Counted from the first letter of the stretch, positions 23,798-32,537 are shown. The stretch: 37,171 bases of DNA from Pirellulales bacterium (GCA_020846145.1 JADLEL010000151.1:1-37171); one strand, 5' to 3'. Program-made: numbers and translations. Notes: generated by a model from the sequence alone, not told the origin.

Positions 23798-25267
23798 CTA
23801 TCTAAGGAATTGCGAAAACCGTTGGACGACATTGCCCTGCCAGTCCCGCAAGACAATCTCCAGCGGCATCCGGCCGGGCAGACTGTGCGTGGCGCAACCG
23901 AAGCACGGATCGTAAGCCCGAAAGGCCATTTCCACCATGTTCAGCAGCCCTTCATTCACCGCCTTGCCTTTGCGGATCAACGATTGAGCGGCTTTTTTCA
24001 CGGACATCGAGATCGGAGCGTTGTTGTTCGTCGTGCCGACGATCAAGTTGACTTTGGTGAGGATGCCGCGCTCGTCGGTGGCGTAGTGGTGCGTGAGCGT
24101 GCCGCGGGGGGCCTCGACGCTGCCCACGCCCTCGGTCGGCGTCTTGGTAGGGAGGATGCGATACTCGCTGCCGGTGATTTCCGGATCGGCGGCCAGTTCC
24201 ACCCAGTGCTCGGCCGCATAGAGCAATTCGATCAGCCGCGCCCAATGGGTAGCCAACGTGTGATGCACCGGCTTGCCGCCCAGGGTCTCGTAGAATTTTT
24301 CATACTCGGCCTGGGCCAGCGGCGTGGCCATGCCATCGGCGGCGTTCAGTCGCGAGAGCGGCGTGGCCTTATAGACGCCGGAATCGACGCCATCGACGAA
24401 TCCCTTCCAACCGACCTTCTTCAAGTAGGGGAACTTCAAGTAGCTCCACGGCTCGACGCGCTCGGCCACGTAATCGCGGTAGTCGCGGGCGTGGTATTTC
24501 GCGTGTTCCTTGCCGTCGGGGCCAACGACGCGGATCTTGCCGTCGTAGAAGTTCACGCGGTTGTTTTCATCGACCGTGCCCATGTTGTAGGTGCGGTGGA
24601 CGTAGATGTCGCCGGTGATCAGCTTTACATAATCGCCGTTTTTCAGCACCAGGTCTTGGAACACTTGAAGCGAGAACTTGGCGAATTCGACCGCCTCGCG
24701 TCCGCGGGCCTCGATTTCACGGCGTTGTTCCTCGTCGATGCCGCGGCTGACGCCGCCGGGCAGGCCCCAGTTGGGATGCACGCGCCGGCCGCCCATCATT
24801 TTGATCAGTTCGTGCCCGTCGCGGCGCATTTTGAGCACCTTGCCGGCCACGTCCATGCCGACCTTGGCGATGACGCCCAAGATGTTCCTCTGCGCGACGG
24901 GGGCGGTGGGGCCGACGACGAAGTCCGGTCCGCCGAGGGCGTAGAAGTGCGTCGTGTGGTCGGTAGCGTAGAAAATGCTGTAGAAAAGTTCGCGGAGTTT
25001 CTTCGCCGTCGGCGGCGGATCGACGTGAAACAGGTCGTCCAGGGCCTTGGTGGCCGCCAAATGATGCGCCTCGGGGCACACGCCGCAGATCCGCGCCGTA
25101 AGGTTCGGCATGTCCTCCGCCGGACGCCCCACGCAGAACTCCTCGAATCCGCGGAGTTCGGGAATCTGCAAATAAACATTTTCCACGTCGCCGGCGTCGT
25201 CGAGGAAGATGTCGATCTTCCCGTGACCTTCGAGGCGGGTGATGGGATCGATAGAGATGCGGTTCAT
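23798..25267 (-). CDS. mvhA: Group 3c [NiFe] hydrogenase large subunit
   Basis: 489 aa from the ATG at 25267 (MNRISIDPITRLEGHG); the frame extends to a GTG at 25369, but that part is repeat DNA. The nickel-binding motifs are intact: RICGVCPEAHH (residues 59-69; Cys61, Cys64) and DPCFGCATH (453-461; Cys455, Cys458). About 28 residues follow His461, consistent with a C-terminal peptide cleaved on maturation. As in the methyl-viologen-reducing MvhA family, it should split H2 and pass electrons via MvhG and MvhD to HdrA. It has no good ribosome-binding site because repeats lie directly upstream. No endopeptidase or Hyp gene is present. Confidence 0.92.
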   Translation of the reverse strand: MNRISIDPITRLEGHGKIDIFLDDAGDVENVYLQIPELRGFEEFCVGRPAEDMPNLTARICGVCPEAHHLAATKALDDLFHVDPPPTAKKLRELFYSIFYATDHTTHFYALGGPDFVVGPTAPVAQRNILGVIAKVGMDVAGKVLKMRRDGHELIKMMGGRRVHPNWGLPGGVSRGIDEEQRREIEARGREAVEFAKFSLQVFQDLVLKNGDYVKLITGDIYVHRTYNMGTVDENNRVNFYDGKIRVVGPDGKEHAKYHARDYRDYVAERVEPWSYLKFPYLKKVGWKGFVDGVDSGVYKATPLSRLNAADGMATPLAQAEYEKFYETLGGKPVHHTLATHWARLIELLYAAEHWVELAADPEITGSEYRILPTKTPTEGVGSVEAPRGTLTHHYATDERGILTKVNLIVGTTNNNAPISMSVKKAAQSLIRKGKAVNEGLLNMVEMAFRAYDPCFGCATHSLPGRMPLEIVLRDWQGNVVQRFSQFLR

Positions 25268-25428
25268 GGGAGGCAGGGGGTAGGTGATAGGGGTTAGGGG
25301 ATAGGGGATAGGATGCAGGACAGGATACAGGGGACAGGATACAGGGAACAGGGATTTTCTCGTTCCCACGCAGAGTATGGGAACGAGTGAAACCCTATCC
25401 CCTATCCTCTATCCCCTACTCCCTACTT
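25268..25428. repeat. GGGGATA / AACAGGGATA repeats and family C palindrome between mvhG and mvhA
   Basis: The mvhG-mvhA gap is built wholly of repeats: GGGGATA-type units at 25276-25352, the palindrome CTCGTTCCCACGC...GGGAACGAG at 25359-25387, and TATCCCC units at 25391-25428, which run into the last codons of mvhG. No gene or clear promoter is visible. Confidence 0.85.
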
Positions 25429-26386
25429 TCGCCCGCCGCAGGTGGCCGGCGGCCAGGCTGAAGCGATAAAAGCTGCCTACGGGATCGGGGATGCCGTCGC
25501 GGATGATTTGGTCGATTTCCTCCGGGTCGTTTGAGTCGATCATTGATGAAAGCGCGGCCATCATCCGCGCGCCGAAATCTTGGACGCCTTTGTTCGGCCC
25601 GTAACAGCCGATGCACGGCGAGTTGACTTGCGGGCAGAGCGATCCGCAGCCGGCCCGCGTCGCGATTCCGCAACAGAGAAGGCCCTGCTCCAGCAGGCAG
25701 GAATCTTCATCCGGGATCACCTGCCAGGTGCGGTAGAATTTTTTGATTTTCTTCTCGTTTCTCGTCCGCTTGCACTCGTCGCAGACGGTGGTTTCCGCGC
25801 CGATCACCGATCCCGGCGGCGGGAGATTGCTTTCCACGATCGCGGTGATCGCGTCCCAAATCCGCTCGGCTTCGGGCGGGCATCCGGGGAGGTAGTAATC
25901 GACCGGCACGGTCTGGTCCAGCGTCCGCAGCGTCTCGTAGAACAGCGGCAGATGGAGCGTTCCCTCGGCCATCGCGGTCTGGGTTTGCGGCTCGACGCGG
26001 TCGGGATTCTCGGTCGAGGGCGTATTGTGATATGCCGTGTCGAAGATCTTCCGGCGGCTGGTCGCGTTGGCCAATCCGGGGATGCAACCTTCCGACGCGC
26101 AGGAGCCGAAAGCCACCAGCACCTTCGACTTCTGCCGCAGCAGTTTGGCCATGTATTCCTGCTCGCTGGTGCGGATGCCGCCGTTGAAGAGGCACACGTC
26201 GATGCTCTTGTCCGGCATTTTCTCCACGTCGTGGACCTTGGCATCGATCGCGACCGGCCAGAAAACGATGTCGAACAGGGCCGCCACGTCCAGGATTTTT
26301 TCGTTGATCGCCAGCACGGCGATCTCGCAGCCGCCGCAGGAGGCGGCCCAATACAAAGCCAATTTTCCTTTGGGTAAATCGCTCAT
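25409..26386 (-). CDS. mvhG: Group 3c [NiFe] hydrogenase small subunit
   Basis: 325 aa; the start at 26386 has GGAGG seven bases upstream. Fe-S cluster ligands of the small subunit are evident: WAASCGGCE (Cys17, Cys20), FGSCASEGCIPG, LPGCPPEAE, CDECKRTRNEKK and a C-terminal set CCGIATRAGCGSLCPQVNSPC followed by CIGCYGPNKG, the pattern of three [4Fe-4S] clusters. It relays electrons from MvhA to MvhD. The last residues, KVGSRG and the TAG stop, are encoded by the GGGGATA repeat tract, so the original C-terminus may have been replaced. 84 bp with a palindrome separate it from mvhD. Confidence 0.92.
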   Translation of the reverse strand: MSDLPKGKLALYWAASCGGCEIAVLAINEKILDVAALFDIVFWPVAIDAKVHDVEKMPDKSIDVCLFNGGIRTSEQEYMAKLLRQKSKVLVAFGSCASEGCIPGLANATSRRKIFDTAYHNTPSTENPDRVEPQTQTAMAEGTLHLPLFYETLRTLDQTVPVDYYLPGCPPEAERIWDAITAIVESNLPPPGSVIGAETTVCDECKRTRNEKKIKKFYRTWQVIPDEDSCLLEQGLLCCGIATRAGCGSLCPQVNSPCIGCYGPNKGVQDFGARMMAALSSMIDSNDPEEIDQIIRDGIPDPVGSFYRFSLAAGHLRRAKVGSRG

Positions 26387-26416
26387 GACAGAACCTCCAT
26401 CGCTTCGGCGTTCAGC

Positions 26417-26446
26417 CTCGTTCCCACGCGGGAGCGTGGGAACGAG
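26417..26446. repeat. Family C palindrome between mvhD and mvhG
   Basis: CTCGTTCCCACGC, GGGA, GCGTGGGAACGAG: a 13-bp perfect stem with a four-base loop. Same type as 25359-25387. In the mvhD-mvhG transcript it could affect stability or processing. Confidence 0.88.
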
Positions 26447-26470
26447 TGGAAAAAAATGCGACAGTCCCCG

Positions 26471-26965
26471 TCAAACCGGGACCTCCATCGTTTCGGCGTG
26501 TTCGGCCACGATTTCCTCGAGCGCCCGCTCGCGGTCGCCGTTCTCCCGCCAGTTCTCCGACCAGTTCAAGGGGCCGAGTTTTTGCACGTCGGCCACGAAG
26601 CGGTCGATCGATTCGGCGAGGTACTGCCCTTCGGCCGCCGACGCCCAAACGAGGCGCAGCCGGTCGGCTTCGATGCCCATCCGCTCCAGGAAATAGCGGA
26701 GCATGGCATGGCGGCGGATGGTTTTGTAGTTTTGTTCGATGTAGTGGCAGTCGCCGGGATGGCAGCCGGCGATGAGCACGCCATCGGCTCCCAGGCCGAA
26801 CGCCTTGAGGACGAACGCGGGATCGACGCGCCCGCTGCACATCACGCGGATGATCCGCGCGTAGGGGGAGTACTTGATCCGCGCGGTGCCCGCCAGATCG
26901 GAGGCCGTATAACTGCACCAGTTGCAGAGAAAGGCGACGATTTTCGGTTTGAAAGGCTCGGACAT
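26471..26965 (-). CDS. mvhD: MvhD-type [2Fe-2S] protein linking hydrogenase to HdrA
   Basis: 164 aa from the ATG at 26965 (MSEPFKPKIVAFLC), with GGAAGG upstream; a longer frame overlapping hdrA is excluded. The conserved cysteines of the MvhD/FlpD family are present: FLCNWCSY (Cys14, Cys17), VMCSGRVD (Cys43) and AGCHPGDCHY (Cys68, Cys73). In the known MvhADG-HdrABC complex it transfers electrons from MvhG to HdrA. Placement between hdrA and mvhG supports that role. The C-terminal 30 residues are acidic. Confidence 0.92.
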   Translation of the reverse strand: MSEPFKPKIVAFLCNWCSYTASDLAGTARIKYSPYARIIRVMCSGRVDPAFVLKAFGLGADGVLIAGCHPGDCHYIEQNYKTIRRHAMLRYFLERMGIEADRLRLVWASAAEGQYLAESIDRFVADVQKLGPLNWSENWRENGDRERALEEIVAEHAETMEVPV

Positions 26966-27030
26966 GATTCGATTATCCTTCCGATTGATGGCCGATATTC
27001 GAGAAACGTATTCAGGGCGTTGATAAAGTG

Positions 27031-29079
27031 TCAGACGTAATTCATCAATCCTTCCAGTTCTTCGTTGACCTGTTCGTCGCCGAAGAGATGTTGCTTGGCG
27101 GCGCCCGAGGGACAGGCGGCCACGCAGGTGCCGCAACCCTTGCAGAGCGCCTGGTCGATGACGGCGATCTTCCGCTCTTCGTCGGGCGTGATCGCCTGAT
27201 AGGGACAAAGCGAAATGCAGGTCTTGCAGCCGGAACACATCTCCTCATCCACCCAGGCCGTGTTGGGCTCCAGTTCGATTTGGCCGGAGTCGATCAACAC
27301 CATCGCCTTGGCGGCGGCGGCGTCGGCCTGGGCGACGGTGTCGGGAATGTCCTTCGCCCCCTGGCAGGCTCCCGCCACCATGACGCCGTCGTTGGCCGTG
27401 TTCACCGGCGCGAGTTTGGGATGTTTTTCGAGGAAGAAGCCTTCGGTCGAGCAGGAGATGCCGAACGTGCGCCGCACGTCGCCGGCGTCGGCTTGCGCCT
27501 CCAGCGCCACGGCCAGAATGACCATATCGACTTCGACCTTGCGGATCGAGCCCAAGAGGGTGTCATCGACTTGCATCACCAGGCCGCCGGAAAAGGGGAC
27601 AGTCCCCATTTGTGCTAAGCACCCGCTGGGCCGTTCCGGCAAATGGGGACTGTCCCCATTTCCGGCGGCGGGCGTAATGTCGGCCACTTTGCCGCGAATG
27701 AACTGCACCCCCTCGTTCTGTACGCGGTTGTAGAACTCCTCGAAGCCCTTGCCGGGCGTGCGGATATCGATGTAGCAGTTAGTGACCTCGGCCCCGGTCT
27801 TCTCGCGCACCAGATGGGCGAGCTTCAGGGCGTACATGCAGCAGACGCGCGAGCAGTAGGGATGGTAGTTGGCGTCCCGGCTGCCCACGCAATGCACGAT
27901 GCCCACGCGCTTGGGGGTCGAACCATCGCGGAGCACGAGTTTTCCGCCCGTTGGCCCGCCCGCGTTCAGCAACCGCTCGACTTCCAAGCTGGTATAGACA
28001 TTGGGATACTTTCCGTAGCCGTAATACTCGATGACCGAGGGATCGAAGGCCTTGAAGCCGGTGGCCACGATGATCGCGCCCACGTTGTATTCTTCGATCT
28101 CTTCCTGCTGGTCGAACTTGAAGGCGTTGCGTTCGCCGCAGGCCTCCACGCAGCTTTGCTTGCATTTGCCGCGGGCGATCTGCAGGCAGACCTCCGGATC
28201 GACGACGGGTACCGGCGGCACGGCCTGCGGGAAGGGGAGGTACACCGGCTTGCGCAGGCCCAGCCCCTGATCGAACGCGTTGGAGAACTTGGCCTGGGTG
28301 AAAACGCAGCCGTCGATGCACTGCATGCAGCCCACGCACAAGTCTTCGTCGATGTACCGCGGTTTGCGGCGAATTTTGACGCGGTAGTTGCCCACGGAAC
28401 CCTCCACCGACTCGACCGTGGAGTAAGTGAGCAGCTTGATGTTCGGATGCAGCTTGACCGACGTCATTTTCGGCGTGAGGATGCAGGCGGCGCAGTCCAG
28501 CGTGGGAAAGGTCTTGTCGAACATGGCCATGTGCCCGCCGATCGACGGCTCGCGCTCCACGAGGACGACCTTGTGGCCGGCGTCGGCCAGCGTCAAGGCG
28601 GCCTGGATTCCGGCGATGCCGCCGCCGACGACTAGCGCGCGGGGGACGATCCGCACGAACTGCCGCTGCAGCGGCTCGTGGCCCGCCACGCGGCGGACGG
28701 CCCCGGCCAAATGGGCCTCGGCCTTCGTCAGCGCATCGGCCTTGTCTTCGGTGACCCACGCCACTTGCTCGCGGATGTTGCACATCTGCACGAGGAACCG
28801 GTTCAGGCCGGCGTCCTCGGCGGCGCGGCGGAACGTCGGCTCGTGCAAGTTCGGCGAGCAGGCGGCCACCACGATGCGGTTCAAGCGGTGCTCGACGATG
28901 TCGCGTTTGACGAGTTCCTGGCCGGGATCGGAACACATGTACTTATAGTGCCGGGAAAGCGCCACGCCGGGCAGCCCCTCGGCGAAGCGCGTCAACTCCT
29001 CGACGTCCAGCGCGCCGGCGATGTTGCTGCCGCAGTGGCAAACGTAAACTCCGATCCGCAGCGATTCATGGTCGATCAT
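27031..29079 (-). CDS. hdrA: Heterodisulfide reductase subunit A, flavin-bifurcation type
   Basis: 682 aa; GGAG precedes the ATG at 29079. The N-terminal domain (YVCHCGSNI; ACSPNLHEPTFRRA; MCNIREQVAWVTE) is followed by the FAD site VVGGGIAGIQAAL (150-162) and VEREPSIGGHMA, then TLDCAACILTPKM, the central [4Fe-4S] set CVGCMQCIDGC (248-258), and two C-terminal ferredoxin clusters CSGCKTCISLCP (615-626) and CKGCGTCVAACP (646-657). HdrA is the FAD site where Hdr complexes bifurcate electrons between ferredoxin and a high-potential acceptor. HdrB and HdrC are not adjacent; the Mvh subunits are downstream, and EtfAB plus CCG proteins are upstream. A palindrome adds about 29 residues at 471-499. Confidence 0.93.
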   Translation of the reverse strand: MIDHESLRIGVYVCHCGSNIAGALDVEELTRFAEGLPGVALSRHYKYMCSDPGQELVKRDIVEHRLNRIVVAACSPNLHEPTFRRAAEDAGLNRFLVQMCNIREQVAWVTEDKADALTKAEAHLAGAVRRVAGHEPLQRQFVRIVPRALVVGGGIAGIQAALTLADAGHKVVLVEREPSIGGHMAMFDKTFPTLDCAACILTPKMTSVKLHPNIKLLTYSTVESVEGSVGNYRVKIRRKPRYIDEDLCVGCMQCIDGCVFTQAKFSNAFDQGLGLRKPVYLPFPQAVPPVPVVDPEVCLQIARGKCKQSCVEACGERNAFKFDQQEEIEEYNVGAIIVATGFKAFDPSVIEYYGYGKYPNVYTSLEVERLLNAGGPTGGKLVLRDGSTPKRVGIVHCVGSRDANYHPYCSRVCCMYALKLAHLVREKTGAEVTNCYIDIRTPGKGFEEFYNRVQNEGVQFIRGKVADITPAAGNGDSPHLPERPSGCLAQMGTVPFSGGLVMQVDDTLLGSIRKVEVDMVILAVALEAQADAGDVRRTFGISCSTEGFFLEKHPKLAPVNTANDGVMVAGACQGAKDIPDTVAQADAAAAKAMVLIDSGQIELEPNTAWVDEEMCSGCKTCISLCPYQAITPDEERKIAVIDQALCKGCGTCVAACPSGAAKQHLFGDEQVNEELEGLMNYV
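27583..27669. repeat. GGGGACAGTCCCC palindrome in frame inside hdrA
   Basis: An 87-bp inverted repeat. Its arms begin GCCGCCGGAAAAGGGGACAG and end with the complementary run finishing CCCCATTTCCGGCGGC; they are about 30 bp long with one mismatch and surround a 27-base loop. It has no stop in the hdrA frame and codes for about 29 residues (starting AAGNGDSPHL). It shares GGGGACAGTCCCC with family A elements. Confidence 0.88.
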
Positions 29080-29133
29080 GCTATGGCTCCAATACTTTTC
29101 GATCTACCCGGTGCCATGCCCCCGCTAGGAAAC

Positions 29134-29332
29134 CGCGTAACGCGGCCCCGGTCGGGGGCTGGTCCATTTTTCGGCGGGAAAACGTATTTCGTGAACAAAC
29201 GGTAGGCCGAAAACATGGACCTGTCCCCTTCCCGCGGCACAAGGGGGACATTCCCATTTTCGCGGCGATCAAACATTTTTCCGGCACCATAATCTTTCTC
29301 GCCGCGAAAATTGGGACAGTCCCCTGTGAACG
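29134..29332. mobile_element. MITE-like palindromic element, family A, full copy 2
   Basis: A 199-bp unit between two copies of GCTAGGAAAC (29124-29133 and 29333-29342). The second copy contains the TAG stop of the upstream gene, so the direct repeat copies the end of that gene. The body has the same two serial hairpins as 9862-10068 with about the same length. It lies between the membrane CCG protein gene and hdrA and could block or process the shared transcript. No coding capacity. Confidence 0.8.
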
Positions 29333-29333
29333 G

Positions 29334-31559
29334 CTAGGAAACGGGGATTCCCATCGATTCGTAAACCAATTCGCCCAAGTCCGCCACGCGCAGCCAGCCT
29401 TCCGCGCCCACGGTTTTCACCGCGTCTTGGAACATGACTAAATCTTTCGGGCAAGCGACGACGAGGCATTCCACGCCGGGCAGGGCGAGCGCTTCCTTGA
29501 CGCGATTTTCGGCGGGCCGCTCGGCGATGCCGGGGGCGTCTTTCATCCAGATTCGTCCGCCGCCCGCCCCACAGCAAAAACTGTGGGGACCGTGCCGCGG
29601 CATTTCGACCAACTCCGCGCCGAGCGCCTGCAATACGCGGCGGGGCGGTTCATAAACTCCGTTGTATCGGCCGAGGTAACATGGATCGTGATAGGTAACG
29701 GCGCAGCCCAGCGATCCTCCCAACTTCAACGTTCCCTGCCGGAGCAACTCGTCCAGCAGTTCGGTATAGTGCAGCACTTGCTTTCCCGCCAGCGGCGAGT
29801 CCGCGTCTTCGCCGCCGGACTGCCCGTTGCCTCGATATTCGTTCTTGAGCGTGTTGTAAGTGTGCGGGTCGGTCGTCAGCAGGTTGCGGAACTTCGCGCC
29901 GGCCCATTCCTTCAAGTTCTTTTCGCGGAGCATGGAGAAAAGCCCCTCCTCGCCGACCCGCCGCACGTCGTTGCCCGCGTTCTGCTCTTTCTCCATGAGC
30001 AATCCCACGTCGATGCCCGCCAGGTGCAGCACCTTGGCGATGGTTCGCGTAATCTCCTGCGCGCGCTGGTCGTAGGAGGCATAGTCGCCGACGAACCAGA
30101 GGTATTCGACCTCTTCCTTGCGCGCGTCCTTGAGGGGGAAACCGAGCGTTTTCGCCCATTCGGGCCGTTTGCGCGCCGACTGTCCGAAGGAATTGCCGTA
30201 GCGTTGGAAGTTCATCAAGGCGTCCTGGAGTCCTTCATCGACCTGCCCTTGGTCCACCAGGCGGCGGCGAAGATCGACGATCAGCCGCGGTTGCTGGACG
30301 AACACCGGGCAAACCTCTTCGCAGGCGCGGCACGCGCAGCAGGCCCAAAGCTCCTCGGGTTTGACGATCGAGCCGTGCAGGCTGGGCGTGTCTCCGTTAC
30401 CCTTCACCGGCGTGCGCAGCAGCCGCGAATCGATGGCCTGCACCAGATTCCGCGGCGAGAGCGGGAAGCCGGCGGCATGGCCGGGGCAGGCCTCCTGGCA
30501 CTTGCCGCACCACGTGCAGGCATCGACCTGGAGCAATTGCCGCCAGGTGAAATCGCGGACCGTGTTCACGCCCGATTCCGCGGCCACCGCAAGTTTACCC
30601 GGCGGGGTTGGAACTCGCAAAAGCATGTTGGCCGGCGAGGAGAGCAGATGGAACGCTTTGGTGAAGGGGACGGCCACGATCAGCCCGAAAGCCAGCAATC
30701 CATGCAGCCACCATGCAAGTTGATGGGCCGCCTGGATCGCGCCGAGCGGAAGCGGCCTCATAATCCGTGCCAGTCCATAGCCCACCGGCGCCCAGGCTGC
30801 CGCGGGGAAGACGGGGCCGCCTTGGGCAATGCGGGCCAACTGGGTGTCCTGCCGCTCGCGGCCCACGCGGAACCGCTCGCGGAGATTCATCTCGTCCATC
30901 GCGCGGTCCTTCGCTCCCGCATCTCGAGCGGCAGCCACTTGGGTCTCGATGTGGAATCCCTCGGCCAGCCGCAGCCCTTCGATGACGAATCCCGTAACCG
31001 CGATCAGGAACAGTGCCGTGAGGAAGGGGAAGCCGTCCCACAAGCTGATGCCGGTCCGCGCCGCCTGGAGCCGCTCGGGGCGGACCAGGTAGCGGCGGTA
31101 CGCGGCCAAGGCAAGGCCCAGAATCAAGACCAAGCCGAAGAGGTCCAAGGCCAACTCGAACCACTTGTAGAAAAATCCGCGGAGAATCTGAAAGTCGAAA
31201 AACAGATTCGTGAAGTCCTGATCCACGGTCGCCAGGGCCGTGCCGACGGCCAGCACCAGCATTCCCCAGAAGATCGCCAGATGCATGAAGAGGGAGAAGC
31301 CGTCAGACTTGAGCCGGGACTGGAAAAAGGCCGTCCGCACCCACTCGGCAAGGCGGCGCGGCTGGAGGCCGGTTAGAAATTGTCGTAAGAGTTGCCGGCG
31401 GATATTCCCCTCGGCCGGATCGGCTTGGCCCACGAACCACTTGCGAATCCGCCACGCGACGCCGGCCGCGAATGCGGCGAGCACGAGGGGAATCAGCACG
31501 TAGAGCGCGATTTCCGCCCCGTGCGGGACGTTCCACATGATGGGCCGGGCCGCTTCCAT
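29334..31559 (-). CDS. Membrane b-cytochrome/CCG oxidoreductase, Etf:menaquinone oxidoreductase-like
   Basis: 741 aa; AAAGGATG precedes the start, three bases after the etfA stop. The N-terminal 310 residues form about five hydrophobic helices (near 15-38, 90-112, 135-155, 178-196 and 283-300) with possible haem-b histidines His93, His279, His286 and His304, as in NarI/DsrM-like cytochromes. Then follow two [4Fe-4S] motifs, CTWCGKCQEACP (348-359) and CCACRACEEVCP (407-418), and the CCG domain with TYHDPCYLGRYNG and SFCCGAGGGRIW. This layout, fused to the Etf genes, fits the Etf:menaquinone oxidoreductase (EMO) type, which passes acyl-CoA-derived electrons to menaquinone. The quinone role is inferred from the family; it is otherwise DsrMK/HdrDE-like. 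Confidence 0.85.
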   Translation of the reverse strand: MEAARPIMWNVPHGAEIALYVLIPLVLAAFAAGVAWRIRKWFVGQADPAEGNIRRQLLRQFLTGLQPRRLAEWVRTAFFQSRLKSDGFSLFMHLAIFWGMLVLAVGTALATVDQDFTNLFFDFQILRGFFYKWFELALDLFGLVLILGLALAAYRRYLVRPERLQAARTGISLWDGFPFLTALFLIAVTGFVIEGLRLAEGFHIETQVAAARDAGAKDRAMDEMNLRERFRVGRERQDTQLARIAQGGPVFPAAAWAPVGYGLARIMRPLPLGAIQAAHQLAWWLHGLLAFGLIVAVPFTKAFHLLSSPANMLLRVPTPPGKLAVAAESGVNTVRDFTWRQLLQVDACTWCGKCQEACPGHAAGFPLSPRNLVQAIDSRLLRTPVKGNGDTPSLHGSIVKPEELWACCACRACEEVCPVFVQQPRLIVDLRRRLVDQGQVDEGLQDALMNFQRYGNSFGQSARKRPEWAKTLGFPLKDARKEEVEYLWFVGDYASYDQRAQEITRTIAKVLHLAGIDVGLLMEKEQNAGNDVRRVGEEGLFSMLREKNLKEWAGAKFRNLLTTDPHTYNTLKNEYRGNGQSGGEDADSPLAGKQVLHYTELLDELLRQGTLKLGGSLGCAVTYHDPCYLGRYNGVYEPPRRVLQALGAELVEMPRHGPHSFCCGAGGGRIWMKDAPGIAERPAENRVKEALALPGVECLVVACPKDLVMFQDAVKTVGAEGWLRVADLGELVYESMGIPVS

Positions 31560-31562
31560 GTC

Positions 31563-32537
31563 TCATCCTTTCTTCGCTTGCAGGGCCGCGGTCAGCGCCG
31601 GAAGCAGATCGAGCGCATCGACCTCCGCGCCATAGTGGGCGATGTCGAAGATCGGCGCTTTGGGATCGGTGTTCACGGCGATGATCAGATCGGCGGCCTT
31701 CATGCCTTCCTGATGCTCCGGCGCGCCGCTGATTCCCAGCGCGAGATAAAGTTTGGGCTTCACGGTCATGCCCGACTTGCCCACTTGCCGCGTGGGCGGC
31801 AGCCAACCCTGGTCCACCACCGGCCGCGAGGCGCAGACCGCGCCGCCCAAAGTCTGGGCGAGTTCCTCGGCAAGCTCGAGGTTGTCTTTCTGCTGAATGC
31901 CCCGCCCCACCGCCACCAGCATGTCCTGCTGCGTGATATCGACGTCGCCGGCCTGGGGTAAAATCCAATCGTCGAAGGCGATCGCGCCGGCGGAGAGCGG
32001 CGCGGCCGGTTTTCGTTGCTCGACGACGGCTTTTCCCGCTTCGCCGTCCGGCCGGAAACTGCCCGGCAGCGCCACGAGGATTGCCGGCGAAGCCTTCGCC
32101 CGCACCTCGGCCAGCATTTTTCCGCCGCAGAAGGAAGCGGTAACGCGCAGCGCGTCGCCGTCGGCTTCAATCGCCTTGCAACCGGTGACCAACGGCGCGC
32201 CCAGACGTGCGGCCAACAGCGGTCCTAAGTCCCAACCGATCGACGTGCCGCCGATCAACACCGCCCGCGGTTTTTCCGATGCGATTATTTCTTGCAACGC
32301 CGCCAGGAACGGCTCGGGAGAATAGGCGGTCAACTGCGGATCGTCCACCGCGATGATGCGGTCCGCCGCGCTCAACGACGGCGCATGACGCGCGCCATCC
32401 GGACTGAAAACCAAAGCCAGCACTTGTCCGCCGCCGGCTTTTGCCAGCCCGCGGGCGGCGGCGAGCAATTCCAAGGTCGAATCGGCCAGTGCGTCACGCT
32501 GGATTTCCGCCAGAACAAGTATGTCTTGGGCGCTCAT
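31563..32537 (-). CDS. etfA: Electron transfer flavoprotein alpha subunit
   Basis: 324 aa, overlapping etfB by four bases (ATGA). It has an N-terminal Rossmann-like domain and the EtfA C-terminal FAD domain: MLVAVGRGIQQKDNLELAEE, ASRPVVDQGWLPPTRQVG, KSGMTVKPKLYLALGISGA, PEHQEGMKAADLIIAVN, DPKAPIFDIAHYG. In common EtfA the SGA is followed by IQH; here it is PEH, keeping the His. With EtfB it forms an FAD- (and AMP- or FAD-) containing electron carrier. Its place before the membrane CCG gene points to transfer from acyl-CoA or similar dehydrogenases to quinone. Whether this pair bifurcates cannot be decided by eye. Confidence 0.92.
   Translation of the reverse strand: MSAQDILVLAEIQRDALADSTLELLAAARGLAKAGGGQVLALVFSPDGARHAPSLSAADRIIAVDDPQLTAYSPEPFLAALQEIIASEKPRAVLIGGTSIGWDLGPLLAARLGAPLVTGCKAIEADGDALRVTASFCGGKMLAEVRAKASPAILVALPGSFRPDGEAGKAVVEQRKPAAPLSAGAIAFDDWILPQAGDVDITQQDMLVAVGRGIQQKDNLELAEELAQTLGGAVCASRPVVDQGWLPPTRQVGKSGMTVKPKLYLALGISGAPEHQEGMKAADLIIAVNTDPKAPIFDIAHYGAEVDALDLLPALTAALQAKKG

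Noticed and set aside
26965..27238. N-terminal extension of mvhD into hdrA
   Set aside because: Extension is an out-of-frame read of the hdrA ferredoxin domain; the ATG at 26965 has a good ribosome-binding site and matches the family start.
30380..30425. Remnant of a palindromic repeat inside the membrane CCG gene (VKGNGDTPSLHG)
   Set aside because: The peptide resembles the insert in HdrA, but the DNA shows no inverted arms and only weak similarity.
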